From Planctomycetota bacterium (GTDB lineage Bacteria; Planctomycetota; Planctomycetia; Pirellulales; Lacipirellulaceae): DNA of 64,000 nucleotides. Position numbers and translations under genes: made by a program. Below are positions 27,467 to 36,939 of the stretch, piece by piece; positions within the stretch are counted from its first letter, which is position 1, and the number at the start of each line of letters is the position of its first letter. The notes below the pieces were generated by a model, which searched no databases, was not told the DNA's origin, and saw only the letters and a list, made by a program, of their open reading frames with translations. The stretch covers positions 1-64,000 of the forward strand of contig JAJDEF010000037.1 of NCBI GenBank assembly GCA_029259945.1, in the 5' to 3' direction.

Positions 27467-28303
27467 TCAGGCTGCCTTAGAATATTTTTGCCAGTACTCC
27501 TGAACCCACTTCACCGGCCCGAATCCATATCGCCAATCCGTTCCCCATCGATAATCGCCATCTTCGACCATATCCGTCGGGTCTGGCTTGCCGTGAAATA
27601 TAAAAATCTTACTCCGGGACGGCTTCCAAACGTCACGAAAAATTAAATTCAACGGCCAATGAGGCACACATGTTCTGCGAAAACTAGCACACCACCGATC
27701 TGGCCAGTATCGACGCCCATTAGCCTTTCGAGTGATATATTGCTGGTCGTTGCCATGTCTTAAACAAATCTCCTCCGGAGCCTCTTCGAAGTCGTCAAAC
27801 AAGTGTGTCTGCTCGCCTGCAAGGAACCCAACCACCGAACTGTTTCCGCCACGATCGGGACGCATCCAAACCGGCAGCAGATGCCAAATGTCTGGATTCC
27901 ATTCGCGAATGATCCGAAGGCCGCCCTGCTTATCGATAAGCTCAACGAATGGATCCAACGATCGGTTGAGAACGACATCTACGTCGATGTAAAGAAGCAA
28001 CTCGTCTTCAGCAAACATGCCTTTCTTAAACATAACGACCTTGGGCCACATGCCAGGCACCCATTGTGATTTATCAAGAGGTATTTCCGGGAGTGAAATC
28101 ACCTCCACTTCGTCAGCAAGTCCGTCGGGAGTATCCGTAATGCAAACAAACCGATGCGGGTAAGACAAGTGATCACAAACTGCACGCTGCAAGACGTTGA
28201 CATACCCAGCAGGATAGGGCTCTCCCCATTTCAGGCACACGACGGTAATGGGTCGCACCGTCTTCTTTGTTGAAACGACTAGCGGTTGGGCTGTTTTCAT
28301 CAT
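27467..28303 (-). CDS. Putative glycosyltransferase (DxD-containing)
   Basis: A protein of about 278 residues. After an N-terminal strand (RPITVVCLKWGEPY) it has YIDVDVVLNRSLDPF, a DxD-type motif preceded by hydrophobic residues as in GT-A glycosyltransferases that bind nucleotide sugar with a metal, and FVCITDTPDG, typical of GT-8-like proteins. Later parts (NSSVVGFLAG, HGNDQQYI, FHGKPDP) fit sugar-acceptor side loops in uncharacterised relatives. The ATG at 28303, followed by another ATG, has AAGGTG about ten bases upstream. Sugar and acceptor unknown; no surface-polysaccharide cluster is adjacent. Confidence 0.7.
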   Translation of the reverse strand: MMKTAQPLVVSTKKTVRPITVVCLKWGEPYPAGYVNVLQRAVCDHLSYPHRFVCITDTPDGLADEVEVISLPEIPLDKSQWVPGMWPKVVMFKKGMFAEDELLLYIDVDVVLNRSLDPFVELIDKQGGLRIIREWNPDIWHLLPVWMRPDRGGNSSVVGFLAGEQTHLFDDFEEAPEEICLRHGNDQQYITRKANGRRYWPDRWCASFRRTCVPHWPLNLIFRDVWKPSRSKIFIFHGKPDPTDMVEDGDYRWGTDWRYGFGPVKWVQEYWQKYSKAA

Positions 28304-28449
28304 GACCAAACACCTTTTAATAGAAATCCAAAGAATCGCATTATTGCGACACCCTTCCAGTCGCAAGGCGAAAAATTAGCTACCAGCCTGCAGAACGTCA
28401 ATGCCAGCACGTACCTCTCGTGAACCAAATCACGACACTCTCTCTGCCG

Positions 28450-29637
28450 TTAAAAGCGAACCACACGCCGCATCAGCCAGGCACCCCAAATTGCTAGCAC
28501 CAAGTTGCCCATCCATACCGCTTGGGGAGGAAGGGCTCCGTCCTTGGCGGCATCAAGACAGCCAACAAGCATCGGGTAATAAACAAGTAAAATGGGAAGA
28601 AAACAGGCGAAGAAACTTCCCCAAAACTCCCCATGCCGGCGTCGGATGGCCATCGGTGCTCCGATCATCACAAAGCAAAGACAGCTAAAGCTATTCGCCC
28701 AACGACGATAGGGCTCGACATCAAGTCGATAAAGCTTGCCATGGGCGCCGGCAAGGCGATTTTGTTTGTTCTGCCATGAATCTTGAGAAAGCTCGACCAT
28801 CCGACCGGTCATCATTGCAAGAGCAGCATCGGCAGCCATTTCTTGATTCAGCTGGGCAATCAACGCTTTCTGCCTGATTTTTGAGGGACCAATCTCTCGC
28901 ATCGGATAGTTCGAAGGACTACGTGCCCCACCATGTTGGCCACTAAATTCTGCGAGCGAGATGTCATACTTCAATTCGCCTGGAACCGTGCTTTTGGCGT
29001 TGCCACCAAAATCCATGTCGGCGTTATACAGGATCAACGAAACACTCGCATGCTCCTCATCCGCACGAATTTCTGCTTCGTCGGCAGTAATCGTCCAAGG
29101 CGCCTCGCCGTCGTCTCGAAACAGCAAAAACGTCGGCTGGATAAGTTTTTTACCGACGACTTTTTTTACCGTCACACTCAGCTTGTTATTACTAAACGAA
29201 CCAGTTGTCCGTAGTCGACCGTAAACAATTTCTTCCAAGGATTCGAAAATGACTCGTTGCACACCGCCATGCCCCCAAGAGACGGCCACATCGTTGAGCA
29301 CGACCGCGCCAAAACTCACGACGGTCGCCAAAATCAGCGTCGGCCATAGCATCACCATGGGCGAGATACCCAGGGCTTTGACGGCAATAATCTCGTTCGA
29401 GGCGGCGATGCGGCCATAGACGCTTGTCGCGGCCAGTAACATGGTACCTGGCACCGCAAATTGCATCGCCTGAGGGAGCATATAGGGCAACAGACGTAGC
29501 ACCGGCAGCAATCCTAAACCATTTTCTACCGCCTCTTTTCCGATCAACACCAAGAAAACGAACACCGTCATGCTCAGCAAGGTGAACAGAAAGACCTTCA
29601 ATAGATCGAACAGGATGTAACGTGTAAGAATGCGCAT
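28450..29637 (-). CDS. LptF/LptG-family permease (YjgP/YjgQ)
   Basis: Inner-membrane half of the ABC transporter that extracts LPS and feeds it to the outer membrane. The N-terminus MRILTRYILFDLLKVFLFTLL and the membrane helices at about 12-35, 60-85, 100-120 and three near the C-terminus (320-390), enclosing a beta-jellyroll-like periplasmic region, match the family. 395 residues is normal. Only one such gene is here; whether it is LptF or LptG cannot be said. The last codons overlap a TGCTAGCA motif at 28492. Confidence 0.85.
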   Translation of the reverse strand: MRILTRYILFDLLKVFLFTLLSMTVFVFLVLIGKEAVENGLGLLPVLRLLPYMLPQAMQFAVPGTMLLAATSVYGRIAASNEIIAVKALGISPMVMLWPTLILATVVSFGAVVLNDVAVSWGHGGVQRVIFESLEEIVYGRLRTTGSFSNNKLSVTVKKVVGKKLIQPTFLLFRDDGEAPWTITADEAEIRADEEHASVSLILYNADMDFGGNAKSTVPGELKYDISLAEFSGQHGGARSPSNYPMREIGPSKIRQKALIAQLNQEMAADAALAMMTGRMVELSQDSWQNKQNRLAGAHGKLYRLDVEPYRRWANSFSCLCFVMIGAPMAIRRRHGEFWGSFFACFLPILLVYYPMLVGCLDAAKDGALPPQAVWMGNLVLAIWGAWLMRRVVRF

Positions 29638-29775
29638 GCGCAGCTTGAAACGGGGTCTTTAATGAGGTCGCCAGAAATCGGGATCCCGCAAACTGTAGCA
29701 GGCAAACCTGATAGTGAAAACGACACTTCACCCCAAGTGCTAGCAAAACAGAAAGCTCAGTCGTACCTAAGCCCG

Positions 29776-31098
29776 TTACAGATTGATGTTCGAGTCGCTT
29801 GAGGCGGGAGGCGGCGTGGCTCGTAACGCCTTCATCAACCGACGCACTGCACTGCAATAGACGACCACTGCTTCTTCATAGTCGGCACGGCCAATTGCCT
29901 CGTGCGCCTGTTGTCGGTCCGCTTGAATGGGCTGCCAATCGAATTCCCAATCGCGGTGATCTTCTAAGTCTTCTAGCTGCCGCACAATGTCTACCAATGT
30001 GGCAATTTTGCCTGCATCCGGCGTTGAATCATGACACCGATACGGAGCCTTGCCTCGTCTGCCAATTGGCTGATCGCAACAGCTCTCAACATGCCCATGC
30101 GATTGCTTCTTCCAAGCCCAGGCAGCCACCCCGACGAATGCCAATGCACAAGCCGCAGGCATCCACAACGGGCCAACTGCCGCCAACACGGCTCCTAGCA
30201 ATATCAAAAATGCCAAACCGGCCCAATGGAGTGGGTGAATCGCTCGACGCCGTAACCTGCGTATCGCCTTGGGTACACGTTTTTCTTCGGACTCCGACAC
30301 CGTCCCCAGTTGAGTCGGATCGACCACCTCGGCCACAATCGTGGTGATGTTATCAGGCCCGCCTAGCAAATTCGATAAGTCCACCAACGATTGAGGCACC
30401 TCATCCACTGGCAGCGCCGAGAGAACCATGCCAATCAGTTCGGGACTCAACGGCCCGGTCAAACCATCACTACAGAGCAAAAACCGGTCGCCTGCCTGCA
30501 AATCAAAAGGGCCTTCGAGATCAACCGCAACCGTGGGGTGAGGCCCGAGCGATCGAGTGATGACATTTTTCGGCACATAGGCGGGCACCTCTTCTTCGGT
30601 CGCATGCCCGGCAGCCGCCAGTTCCCAGACAAGGCTATGGTCGAAGGTGAGTTGCTCGAACGCATCTCCACGCAAACGGTAGACCCGACTATCCCCAACG
30701 TGCGCAGCCAATGCCCCTTGCGGAAGAAGCAGCAAACAACTGCAAGTGGTACCCATGCCTTGAAAGTCGACGCTGTTCTCGCCCTTGTTGTTAATCTCGC
30801 TGTTCGCTTCTCGCACCGCCTCGATGATCGCTTCGCTCGGTGGCAGGTTGAGTCGCTTCTGGTAGCTGTGGGGAATACAATCGGTCGCCATCTTGCTGGC
30901 CAACTCGCCAGCCGCATGGGCCCCCATCCCGTCGGCAACGACGAATAAATGCCCTCGACTCTTCCACATTTCGGGGCCATCTGCCAACGCGACCGCCATC
31001 GAATCTTGATTGTTCGAGCGGCGCATGCCGACATCGCTCACCGCCACACACCGCAGGCCGCCAACTGTCTGTTCTAGGGTGCTGATAGGGCTAGTCAT
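29776..31098 (-). CDS. PP2C-family serine/threonine protein phosphatase with C-terminal membrane anchor
   Basis: Metal-dependent phosphatase reversing Ser/Thr phosphorylation. The catalytic domain (about 10-245) shows DVGMRRSNNQDS, VADGMGAHAAGELAS, CSDGLTGPL and GGPDNITTIV, the four PP2C motifs with metal-binding Asp. Two membrane helices (about 275-320) and a soluble tail of about 110 residues follow. The ATG at 31098 (MTSPIS) is preferred because the 32 upstream codons are not family-like. It diverges from the PEGA lipoprotein gene over a 318-base gap with no visible feature apart from AT-rich stretches. Confidence 0.9.
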   Translation of the reverse strand: MTSPISTLEQTVGGLRCVAVSDVGMRRSNNQDSMAVALADGPEMWKSRGHLFVVADGMGAHAAGELASKMATDCIPHSYQKRLNLPPSEAIIEAVREANSEINNKGENSVDFQGMGTTCSCLLLLPQGALAAHVGDSRVYRLRGDAFEQLTFDHSLVWELAAAGHATEEEVPAYVPKNVITRSLGPHPTVAVDLEGPFDLQAGDRFLLCSDGLTGPLSPELIGMVLSALPVDEVPQSLVDLSNLLGGPDNITTIVAEVVDPTQLGTVSESEEKRVPKAIRRLRRRAIHPLHWAGLAFLILLGAVLAAVGPLWMPAACALAFVGVAAWAWKKQSHGHVESCCDQPIGRRGKAPYRCHDSTPDAGKIATLVDIVRQLEDLEDHRDWEFDWQPIQADRQQAHEAIGRADYEEAVVVYCSAVRRLMKALRATPPPASSDSNINL

Positions 31099-31416
31099 AC
31101 GATCGTGTTTAAGAACTTTTGGACTACAGTGGCCGAAAGAAGCGTTGGCTGGCAATTTTTTCCCAGCAATTCTGCGACCTACGAATAGGTTCACCCTGGC
31201 CGTGCAAGCTGCTAGCCATTTTATCCTGACGGACAGCTTACGGATAGGACACCCTTGCTATCACCGCCAGCCGCCCCGATTGACTCAAAATAATGCGAAA
31301 AACCCCTCGACAACCTCGAAGTCGACATAGTCACTCGCTATCCCACTTTCTATACTCGCCCGACTTTTCTCATCCACTTTCTTGCTCGCCAGTCATTTGT
31401 CCGCAGCCTCTGCATT

Positions 31417-32067
31417 ATGGTTCGTCACCACAGCACGCCCATTTCCGTGATACTCTGCCTTGTGGTTGGCCTCGTCGCACTCTTCCCTGGGTGTGTCCGC
31501 CGACGGCTCATGGTGCGTAGCAATCCACCTGGTGCAATGGTCTATGTCGACAACCAACCGATTGGATCGACCCCTTGCTCGACCGATTTTGTTTACTACG
31601 GCACACGTGAAATTCGGCTGGTCAAGCCGGGCTACGAAACGCTAACCGTCAACCAACCCATCCCCGCCCCCTGGTATGAGTTGCCCCCGCTCGACTTCGT
31701 TAGCGAAAACATGATCCCCCGAAAAATCCAAGACTACCGCACCGTGTCATACAACATGGCACCCCAAGTCATCGTGCCCACCGAACAACTTATCAACCGC
31801 GCAGAAGAACTCCGTCGCAGTACACTGCAAGGCGCAGTCGTACCCGCAATAACGACCAGTCTGCCAGGCATCACCACTCCCGTATTGCCGGCGACACCAC
31901 TCGGAACGCCACTTCTCAACTCTCCCCAACCCACACTGGCACCTCCAGCGAACGTACCCAATATTTATTCACCCGAGACGGTCGCCCCCGGTGTGCTCGC
32001 GCCACCTGCCCCTGCAGGAACTATTCCGCGTGGTGGACAACCACTCGAACCGTTGCCTACTCCATAG
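31417..32067 (+). CDS. PEGA-domain lipoprotein with proline-rich tail
   Basis: A 216-residue exported protein. The signal ends in a lipobox-like LFPGC (Cys about 26). The next 60 residues form a PEGA domain (LMVRSNPPGAMVYVDNQPIG, then VKPGYETL), a surface beta-domain of unknown binding role, common in bacterial cell-envelope proteins. The rest is low complexity, rich in Pro, Thr and Ala. Family members often occur next to peptidoglycan or S-layer genes; none is adjacent here. It converges on the DUF1559 gene. Confidence 0.8.
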   Translation: MVRHHSTPISVILCLVVGLVALFPGCVRRRLMVRSNPPGAMVYVDNQPIGSTPCSTDFVYYGTREIRLVKPGYETLTVNQPIPAPWYELPPLDFVSENMIPRKIQDYRTVSYNMAPQVIVPTEQLINRAEELRRSTLQGAVVPAITTSLPGITTPVLPATPLGTPLLNSPQPTLAPPANVPNIYSPETVAPGVLAPPAPAGTIPRGGQPLEPLPTP

Positions 32068-32131
32068 CGCACACGATCTGGGGGAGGAAATGACGACTCT
32101 CGTTGTCCATCGCTTGCGGCTTGGCACGACA

Positions 32132-33079
32132 TTACGGAAACTCAATCACTTCTTCTCCCGCGATGGATGCCATTGCCTGGAAAACGTCTAGCTCGATGAC
32201 TTCGGAAATGAATTGCACCGAGCCATCGCCAAACACGGCATGCACCCCTCCGGGATGGAAACTATTGGCTTTCCACGGGCTGAATTGTGCGCTGTTGGGT
32301 GTGAAGTTGAAGTAAACTTGGTTATGCCATGCCATGCCTCGGCTAATCTCGCTGGGACTATCATGATTTTCCGTGGTGCGCCCCCATACTTCGCAGACGA
32401 GCGCCGTATTTGATGCGCCATCCGTGATTTGCGCAAGTCGAACTTTGGAATCGTTATAGAAAACCCCATCGTGCTTACAGCAGTGGTGAATGCCATTGCA
32501 GGGTGCATCGGGATGGTCTTGGAAATTTATTTCTTCGGGACCAGCCACAGCATAGTAATGCAGTATTCGTGATTGATCGGCACCTGTTCCCGATGCGTCT
32601 GCTGTCACAAGTCCCCGATAGGGATCGCTGGGGCAAAGAAACATCGGAAAGGTCATTTTCATAATTTCCGCGTTGTCCCCTCCGACCCACTCGGGAGTTG
32701 TTTCAAAGTCGAGTCGGTCGTAAACATTCTGCAATTCCAGTTGCGGGAAGATGTAGTTCATCCAACAGCCAATTTTCCCTCGCCAATCGCAATGCCCAGG
32801 CACGCCGTAATTGCCAACGTAGCCGAGATCATCTTGCGTACCATGATCTTCACCGGGCGGGAACACACCATGGGCCACTTCGTAGCTGAGCAATCCCAGA
32901 CCAATTTGCTTGAGATTATTGGTACACTGCGTGCGCCGCGCGGCCTCGCGAGCAGCCTGTACCGCCGGCAACAGCAGCGCTACGAGGATGCCAATAATGG
33001 CAATCACCACGAGTAGCTCCACGATCGTAAAACCACCAGGATTCGAACGCCGAGGTGCGTGTTGTACCAATGCTTTCAC
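32132..33079 (-). CDS. DUF1559 prepilin-like protein
   Basis: One of the large planctomycete family with a type IV prepilin N-terminus: GGFTIVELLVVIAIIGILVALLLP near residue 17, with the peptidase cut after Gly and Glu at +5, then AREAARRTQCTNNLKQIGLGL. The body carries the DUF1559 domain, ending with the H-X9-DG type pattern (FHPGGVHAVFGDGSVQFISE). It would be processed by a prepilin peptidase and assembled or retained in the envelope. It overlaps the lipoprotein gene upstream by four bases (ATGA), so the two are coupled. Confidence 0.93.
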   Translation of the reverse strand: MKALVQHAPRRSNPGGFTIVELLVVIAIIGILVALLLPAVQAAREAARRTQCTNNLKQIGLGLLSYEVAHGVFPPGEDHGTQDDLGYVGNYGVPGHCDWRGKIGCWMNYIFPQLELQNVYDRLDFETTPEWVGGDNAEIMKMTFPMFLCPSDPYRGLVTADASGTGADQSRILHYYAVAGPEEINFQDHPDAPCNGIHHCCKHDGVFYNDSKVRLAQITDGASNTALVCEVWGRTTENHDSPSEISRGMAWHNQVYFNFTPNSAQFSPWKANSFHPGGVHAVFGDGSVQFISEVIELDVFQAMASIAGEEVIEFP

Positions 33080-33507
33080 GGGGTATCTCCCGGCTCTAAA
33101 GTCAACTCAATTTTAATTTCGTTAACCTCGTCTGCGTTGACGATAGCTTCCACACCAGAAGTTTTGTAGTCGGAATATTGCTTGGGAATCCAGGCAAACG
33201 GAATATCGGGATTCGAAGGGAGGTAGTAGCCTACGATCTTCACGCGATGCGATCCCACCAAAGCGCCCATCTGACCGGCAGTACGCAACTCGTATCGGCC
33301 GTCAGACCCAATTTGCCCAACAGCTGGTGGCCCCACGGTTCCTGCCGATCGATTGGGGACAAACTGAAGATACATGCCCGGCAGAGGCTCCCCATCGAGG
33401 GTCACTGTGCCCGTGACTTCCGCCAGAGGCGGCAGATTCGACTTCCGTCCGCAGCCGCCGATCGATACGACTAGCCCGACCAAAACCAAAAGAAAACGGA
33501 TGTTCAC
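33076..33507 (-). CDS. Small lipoprotein with carboxypeptidase-regulatory-like fold
   Basis: A 143-residue protein with a lipobox VSIGGCG and the stretch VTGTVTLDGEPLPGMYLQFVP, followed by GSDGRYEL, the pattern of transthyretin-like (carboxypeptidase regulatory) domains that planctomycetes place beside DUF1559 genes. The GTG at 33507 puts the signal peptide at the N-terminus; the open frame extends to 33567. Its end overlaps the DUF1559 start by four bases. Function unknown; the recurrent pairing suggests that they work together in the envelope. Confidence 0.85.
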   Translation of the reverse strand: MNIRFLLVLVGLVVSIGGCGRKSNLPPLAEVTGTVTLDGEPLPGMYLQFVPNRSAGTVGPPAVGQIGSDGRYELRTAGQMGALVGSHRVKIVGYYLPSNPDIPFAWIPKQYSDYKTSGVEAIVNADEVNEIKIELTLEPGDTP

Positions 33508-33786
33508 GACATTCCCAATCGAATGGGGTTCGTACAAACGAGGGGTCATCCAAAAGGTGGTTAACACAATTCCCTGGAATCACTCCAGGCTCGAACGGCG
33601 CCCATTGTAACAGAATGCGCCCCTCCCCCCGTGTCTAGCACATCGATATTTTTCTCATTTTTTGACTACCGGCCCCAATTCAAGGTTTTCAAGCTACTGA
33701 GCCAAACGCGCTAGCGTCGGGTGATCCTGAGAAAACCCGCAGCACGCCCTTCGCTTCTTTCATCGCTTCACCCTACTTCTACTTTT

Positions 33787-33855
33787 CTTTGCTGTCTCTG
33801 CGACTCTGCGAGATCCCCCTACCTTTTTGCGCCTTCGCGCCTTTGCGAGAGGCCC
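33787..33855. repeat. Intergenic repeat, single composite copy
   Basis: Contains GTCTCTGCGACTCTGCGAGA followed by TTTTTGCGCCTTCGCGCCTT and TGCGAGAGGCCC, the same two modules as at 14002-14217 and 53922-54100. It fills part of the 406-base gap between the lipoprotein and MlaD-like genes; the rest of that gap shows no gene. Confidence 0.85.
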
Positions 33856-33913
33856 ATATGTCTTTCCCCTTGTAACGGTTACCTACTGTCTTCTATACGC
33901 AGAAAAGCAAACG

Positions 33914-35029
33914 TTACTTCAACGGCACTTCGCGATTGCGCGGAATAATGCCTCGTGCCACCCGTGCTGGGTCGCGGGCGATCTTGTCGCTAAAGACCCA
34001 GATGTTATACAAAACTTGGCGGATTCGACGTTGAATTTCTGGGTCGTTGATCATCATTCGCACATCAGAAATCGCGGTCGAAGCCTGGGTCACGGTTCCC
34101 ACCAGTTTCTGATAAAGCTCATCGTCGTAGATTAGCTTGCCGATCGTGCCGTCCTGGCGGTTGAGATTCTTCGCCAACAGCGCGGCCTCACCCAATAACT
34201 CGCTAAGATTGTCAGCCCCCGCTTCAATCGAATCCACGATCTCGGGGCCCCGTTCTCCCAACGGCCCGGTCAATCCCTGAAGATTCTTCAAATTCTCGTC
34301 TGCCGATCGAACCGCAATCTCGAGCACTTGAAAAATTTCCTTCGCATCCGAGATGACCGACGGAAACTGCCTCAACCCCTCTTTGAGCTGCGTCTTAAAC
34401 ACCTCGTCCCCCAACACATCATCCGCGTTGGCCATCACACTGGCGAAGTTATTCGAGGCTTCCTCCAGCGAACTAATCAGCCGACTGATCCGCTCGACAT
34501 CCTGCTCGCCAAATACCGCGTTGAGCTGGTTGGCTAATTTTGCCACTTCGTTACCCGCTTCACCGAGCGAAACAATCGTCTGCTTCAAGTCGCCCTGGAG
34601 GTTGGCAATTAAATCGATCGGGCTCGGGTTATACATTCCCCGTAGCGGCGGGCCGCCTGGCTGCACAACCTCTGCCCCAGCAGAGGGGCCAGCAGGCGTG
34701 AATTCGATCACAGAGTCCCCGATCAACGACGTTTGCACCCGTGCCACCTCGTTGGTCTTCACATGTTTTTCCTCGTTGATGTTAATCGTAAGCAGTGCAC
34801 CCTCATCGGTATCGTCGACTTCAGCGACACGACCAATCAAAATTCCCCGTCTGCGCACCGGGGTATCTGGCGAAACACCCGGGGCTTGGGGCACCAACAC
34901 TTGTAGCTGATACTGCTTGCGCCAAGGCGACCAAGAAAAATCGCTGTTCATCAAAATCAACAGCCCCGTGACCAGCATCATGCCAAACACAAGAACCCCT
35001 ACGGTAAACTGCTGTCTACGTTCTTCCAT
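33914..35029 (-). CDS. MlaD-like MCE-domain protein
   Basis: Periplasmic lipid-binding subunit of the Mla-type transporter. An N-terminal membrane helix (about 8-25) anchors an MCE domain (about 38-115: VRRRGILIGRVAEVDDTD, SLIGDSVIEF). The following 250 residues are helical, longer than in E. coli MlaD (183 in total) and closer to the long MCE proteins that form tunnels. The chain is 371 residues. It starts 16 bases after mlaF and closes the operon mlaE-mlaF-mlaD. Confidence 0.88.
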   Translation of the reverse strand: MEERRQQFTVGVLVFGMMLVTGLLILMNSDFSWSPWRKQYQLQVLVPQAPGVSPDTPVRRRGILIGRVAEVDDTDEGALLTININEEKHVKTNEVARVQTSLIGDSVIEFTPAGPSAGAEVVQPGGPPLRGMYNPSPIDLIANLQGDLKQTIVSLGEAGNEVAKLANQLNAVFGEQDVERISRLISSLEEASNNFASVMANADDVLGDEVFKTQLKEGLRQFPSVISDAKEIFQVLEIAVRSADENLKNLQGLTGPLGERGPEIVDSIEAGADNLSELLGEAALLAKNLNRQDGTIGKLIYDDELYQKLVGTVTQASTAISDVRMMINDPEIQRRIRQVLYNIWVFSDKIARDPARVARGIIPRNREVPLK

Positions 35030-35045
35030 GACTTTTCCTCAACAC

Positions 35046-35855
35046 TTAGGTTGCACCTTGTTCATGCATTTCTAACATTCGATCGCCTGCTTCGCCTCGC
35101 ACAAATTGAGTCACCCGCTGGTCCGACGACGACTCGGTCTCCGCAGGATCGCCATCAAAGATCGTCTGCGATGCATCCTGTTCGATTCGAGACAGCGGAT
35201 AGAGCATCACCACGCGATCGGCCACCTTAAGTGCCGTCTTCATATCATGCGTCACGATGATACTGGTGACTGCATACTTGTCTCGTGTACGTACCATGAG
35301 TTCATTGATCACATCGCTGACGATGGGGTCGAGACCGGTCGTCGGCTCGTCATACAACAACACCTCAGGCTGCATAATCAACGCACGCGCCAAACCGACG
35401 CGTTTTCGCATTCCCCCCGAAAGTTCTGCTGGCCGTTTGCCTAATACACTGGTGGGCAGCCCCACCTCGGCGAGCCGCTGAAGCATCTCTTCTTGGTGAT
35501 GAGCGCGCTCTTTGGGGCGATGTTGCCGCAACGGAAATAAGATATTTTCGGCAACGGTCATACTGTCGAACAGGGCGGCATTTTGAAAGACAAAACCAAA
35601 TCGGGTGCGTTGCCCGGCAAGCTCTTGCTCGTTCAGTCGATCCATACGCTGGCTGTCAAATTCCACATGCCCCTGCTGCGGCCGAATGAGCCCAATAATC
35701 GTTTTGAGCAAAACCGTCTTGCCACATCCACTTTCGCCAATGATGGCAAGCGTTTGCCCCCTGGGGACGCTCAAATGAATATCGCGCAGCACCTGCTGTT
35801 GCCCAAAACGGACATGGAGGTGATTGATATCAATGATCGGTTCTGCACTTACCAT
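35046..35855 (-). CDS. MlaF-like ABC transporter ATPase
   Basis: Energises lipid transport across the envelope. Walker A GESGCGKTVLL (about 37-47), signature LSGGMRKRVGLARAL and Walker B VLLYDEPTTGLDP with the H-loop in IIVTHDM. The open frame extends well upstream, but the ATG at 35855 overlaps the stop of the permease gene (TGATG), which fixes the start and couples translation. About 269 residues, the usual size. Confidence 0.93.
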   Translation of the reverse strand: MVSAEPIIDINHLHVRFGQQQVLRDIHLSVPRGQTLAIIGESGCGKTVLLKTIIGLIRPQQGHVEFDSQRMDRLNEQELAGQRTRFGFVFQNAALFDSMTVAENILFPLRQHRPKERAHHQEEMLQRLAEVGLPTSVLGKRPAELSGGMRKRVGLARALIMQPEVLLYDEPTTGLDPIVSDVINELMVRTRDKYAVTSIIVTHDMKTALKVADRVVMLYPLSRIEQDASQTIFDGDPAETESSSDQRVTQFVRGEAGDRMLEMHEQGAT

Positions 35856-36733
35856 CAAGACCCCAATAACATCGGACTCGCTGGCCAAATCGCCAAGTAA
35901 ATCGTGTCGAGGAAAATACTCAAAAACAGATCTAACACGATGATCACCACAAACGACTGCACAAACGCAGTAGTTGCCGCGTTGCCAACCCCTTCGGCCC
36001 CAGGCTCGCAATGAAAACCTCGGTAGCAACTCACCAGTCCGATCGTGGCTCCAAAAAACACACTCTTGGCAACGCCATAAAACAGATCCCAATTCTCGAC
36101 AAACTTTCTCGAATTGGAGGTGTAATGGTGAATATCAATATCGAGAACAAAAATACAGTAGCCCGCCCCGCCCACCACGCCCATAAACACGGCCATCACG
36201 GTCAGCGAGGGAATAAGCAACAGACAACTTAAAAACCTGGGGACCACCAGATATTGAATTGGATTTGCGCCCATACTCGAAAGGGCGTCGATTTGTTCGG
36301 TCACGCGCATGGTGCCCAGTTCCGCCGCCATCGCGCTACCCACGCGTCCAGCAAGCATCGTCGCCGCCAACACCGGCCCAAGTTCACGAAGCATCGACTT
36401 GTTAATCACTCCGCCCAATTGCGTTTCGAGCCCAAACGCACGAAATTGTGTAAACGATTGCACCGCCAACACCATGCCAATAAAAGTGCCGGTCAACGCA
36501 ACGACAGGCAAGCTCAACACGCCGATTTGGTACATATTGCTAAACAGCGTTTCACGTCGTGGCAGACGTGTGAAAAGCCAAACAATCGTTCGCCAAGCAA
36601 ACAGAGTCATGTCGCCGAGCGTCTCGAAGACATTCTGAACCCATGCCCCAAGGTCGGCAAACGAATGGTAGATCGCCCCCAACAAACCGCGACGCGGTGA
36701 AACCGTGTTTTGATTGTCGGTACCAGTAGACAT
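35855..36733 (-). CDS. MlaE-like permease
   Basis: Inner-membrane subunit of the Mla-type phospholipid transporter (MlaE/YrbE family). About 292 residues with five or six spans; the family signature LGPVLAATMLAGRVGSAMAAELGTMRVTEQIDAL (quoted in part: the core is GRVGSAMAAELGTM) is near residues 130-160. The first 50 residues are an extra cytosolic extension beginning MSTGTDNQN. First gene of the operon with the ATPase and the MCE protein. No separate periplasmic carrier (MlaC) or STAS subunit (MlaB) is adjacent. Confidence 0.92.
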   Translation of the reverse strand: MSTGTDNQNTVSPRRGLLGAIYHSFADLGAWVQNVFETLGDMTLFAWRTIVWLFTRLPRRETLFSNMYQIGVLSLPVVALTGTFIGMVLAVQSFTQFRAFGLETQLGGVINKSMLRELGPVLAATMLAGRVGSAMAAELGTMRVTEQIDALSSMGANPIQYLVVPRFLSCLLLIPSLTVMAVFMGVVGGAGYCIFVLDIDIHHYTSNSRKFVENWDLFYGVAKSVFFGATIGLVSCYRGFHCEPGAEGVGNAATTAFVQSFVVIIVLDLFLSIFLDTIYLAIWPASPMLLGS

Positions 36734-36939
36734 AACCGTGGCATCCCTCGACGCGCCGAGTCAAAAAATCGCTGCTTGCAAGCACTGTCTACGCGCATAC
36801 GTAGACCCATCTCCTGGTTTCGACGCGGCCGAGCTTGCGGCTTGAGCAAAGTCGTCCATCTCCAACGATTTGTACGTTTAGAGAATTTGCGTAAAATAGC
36901 ATCGGATTTCCAATCTCCCCCTTTTTCGCCGGATTTGCT

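Noticed and set aside
33030..33060. GATTCGAAC, resembling a tRNA T-loop in reverse
   Set aside because: It lies in the DUF1559 coding sequence just before the prepilin motif; no acceptor or anticodon stem surrounds it.
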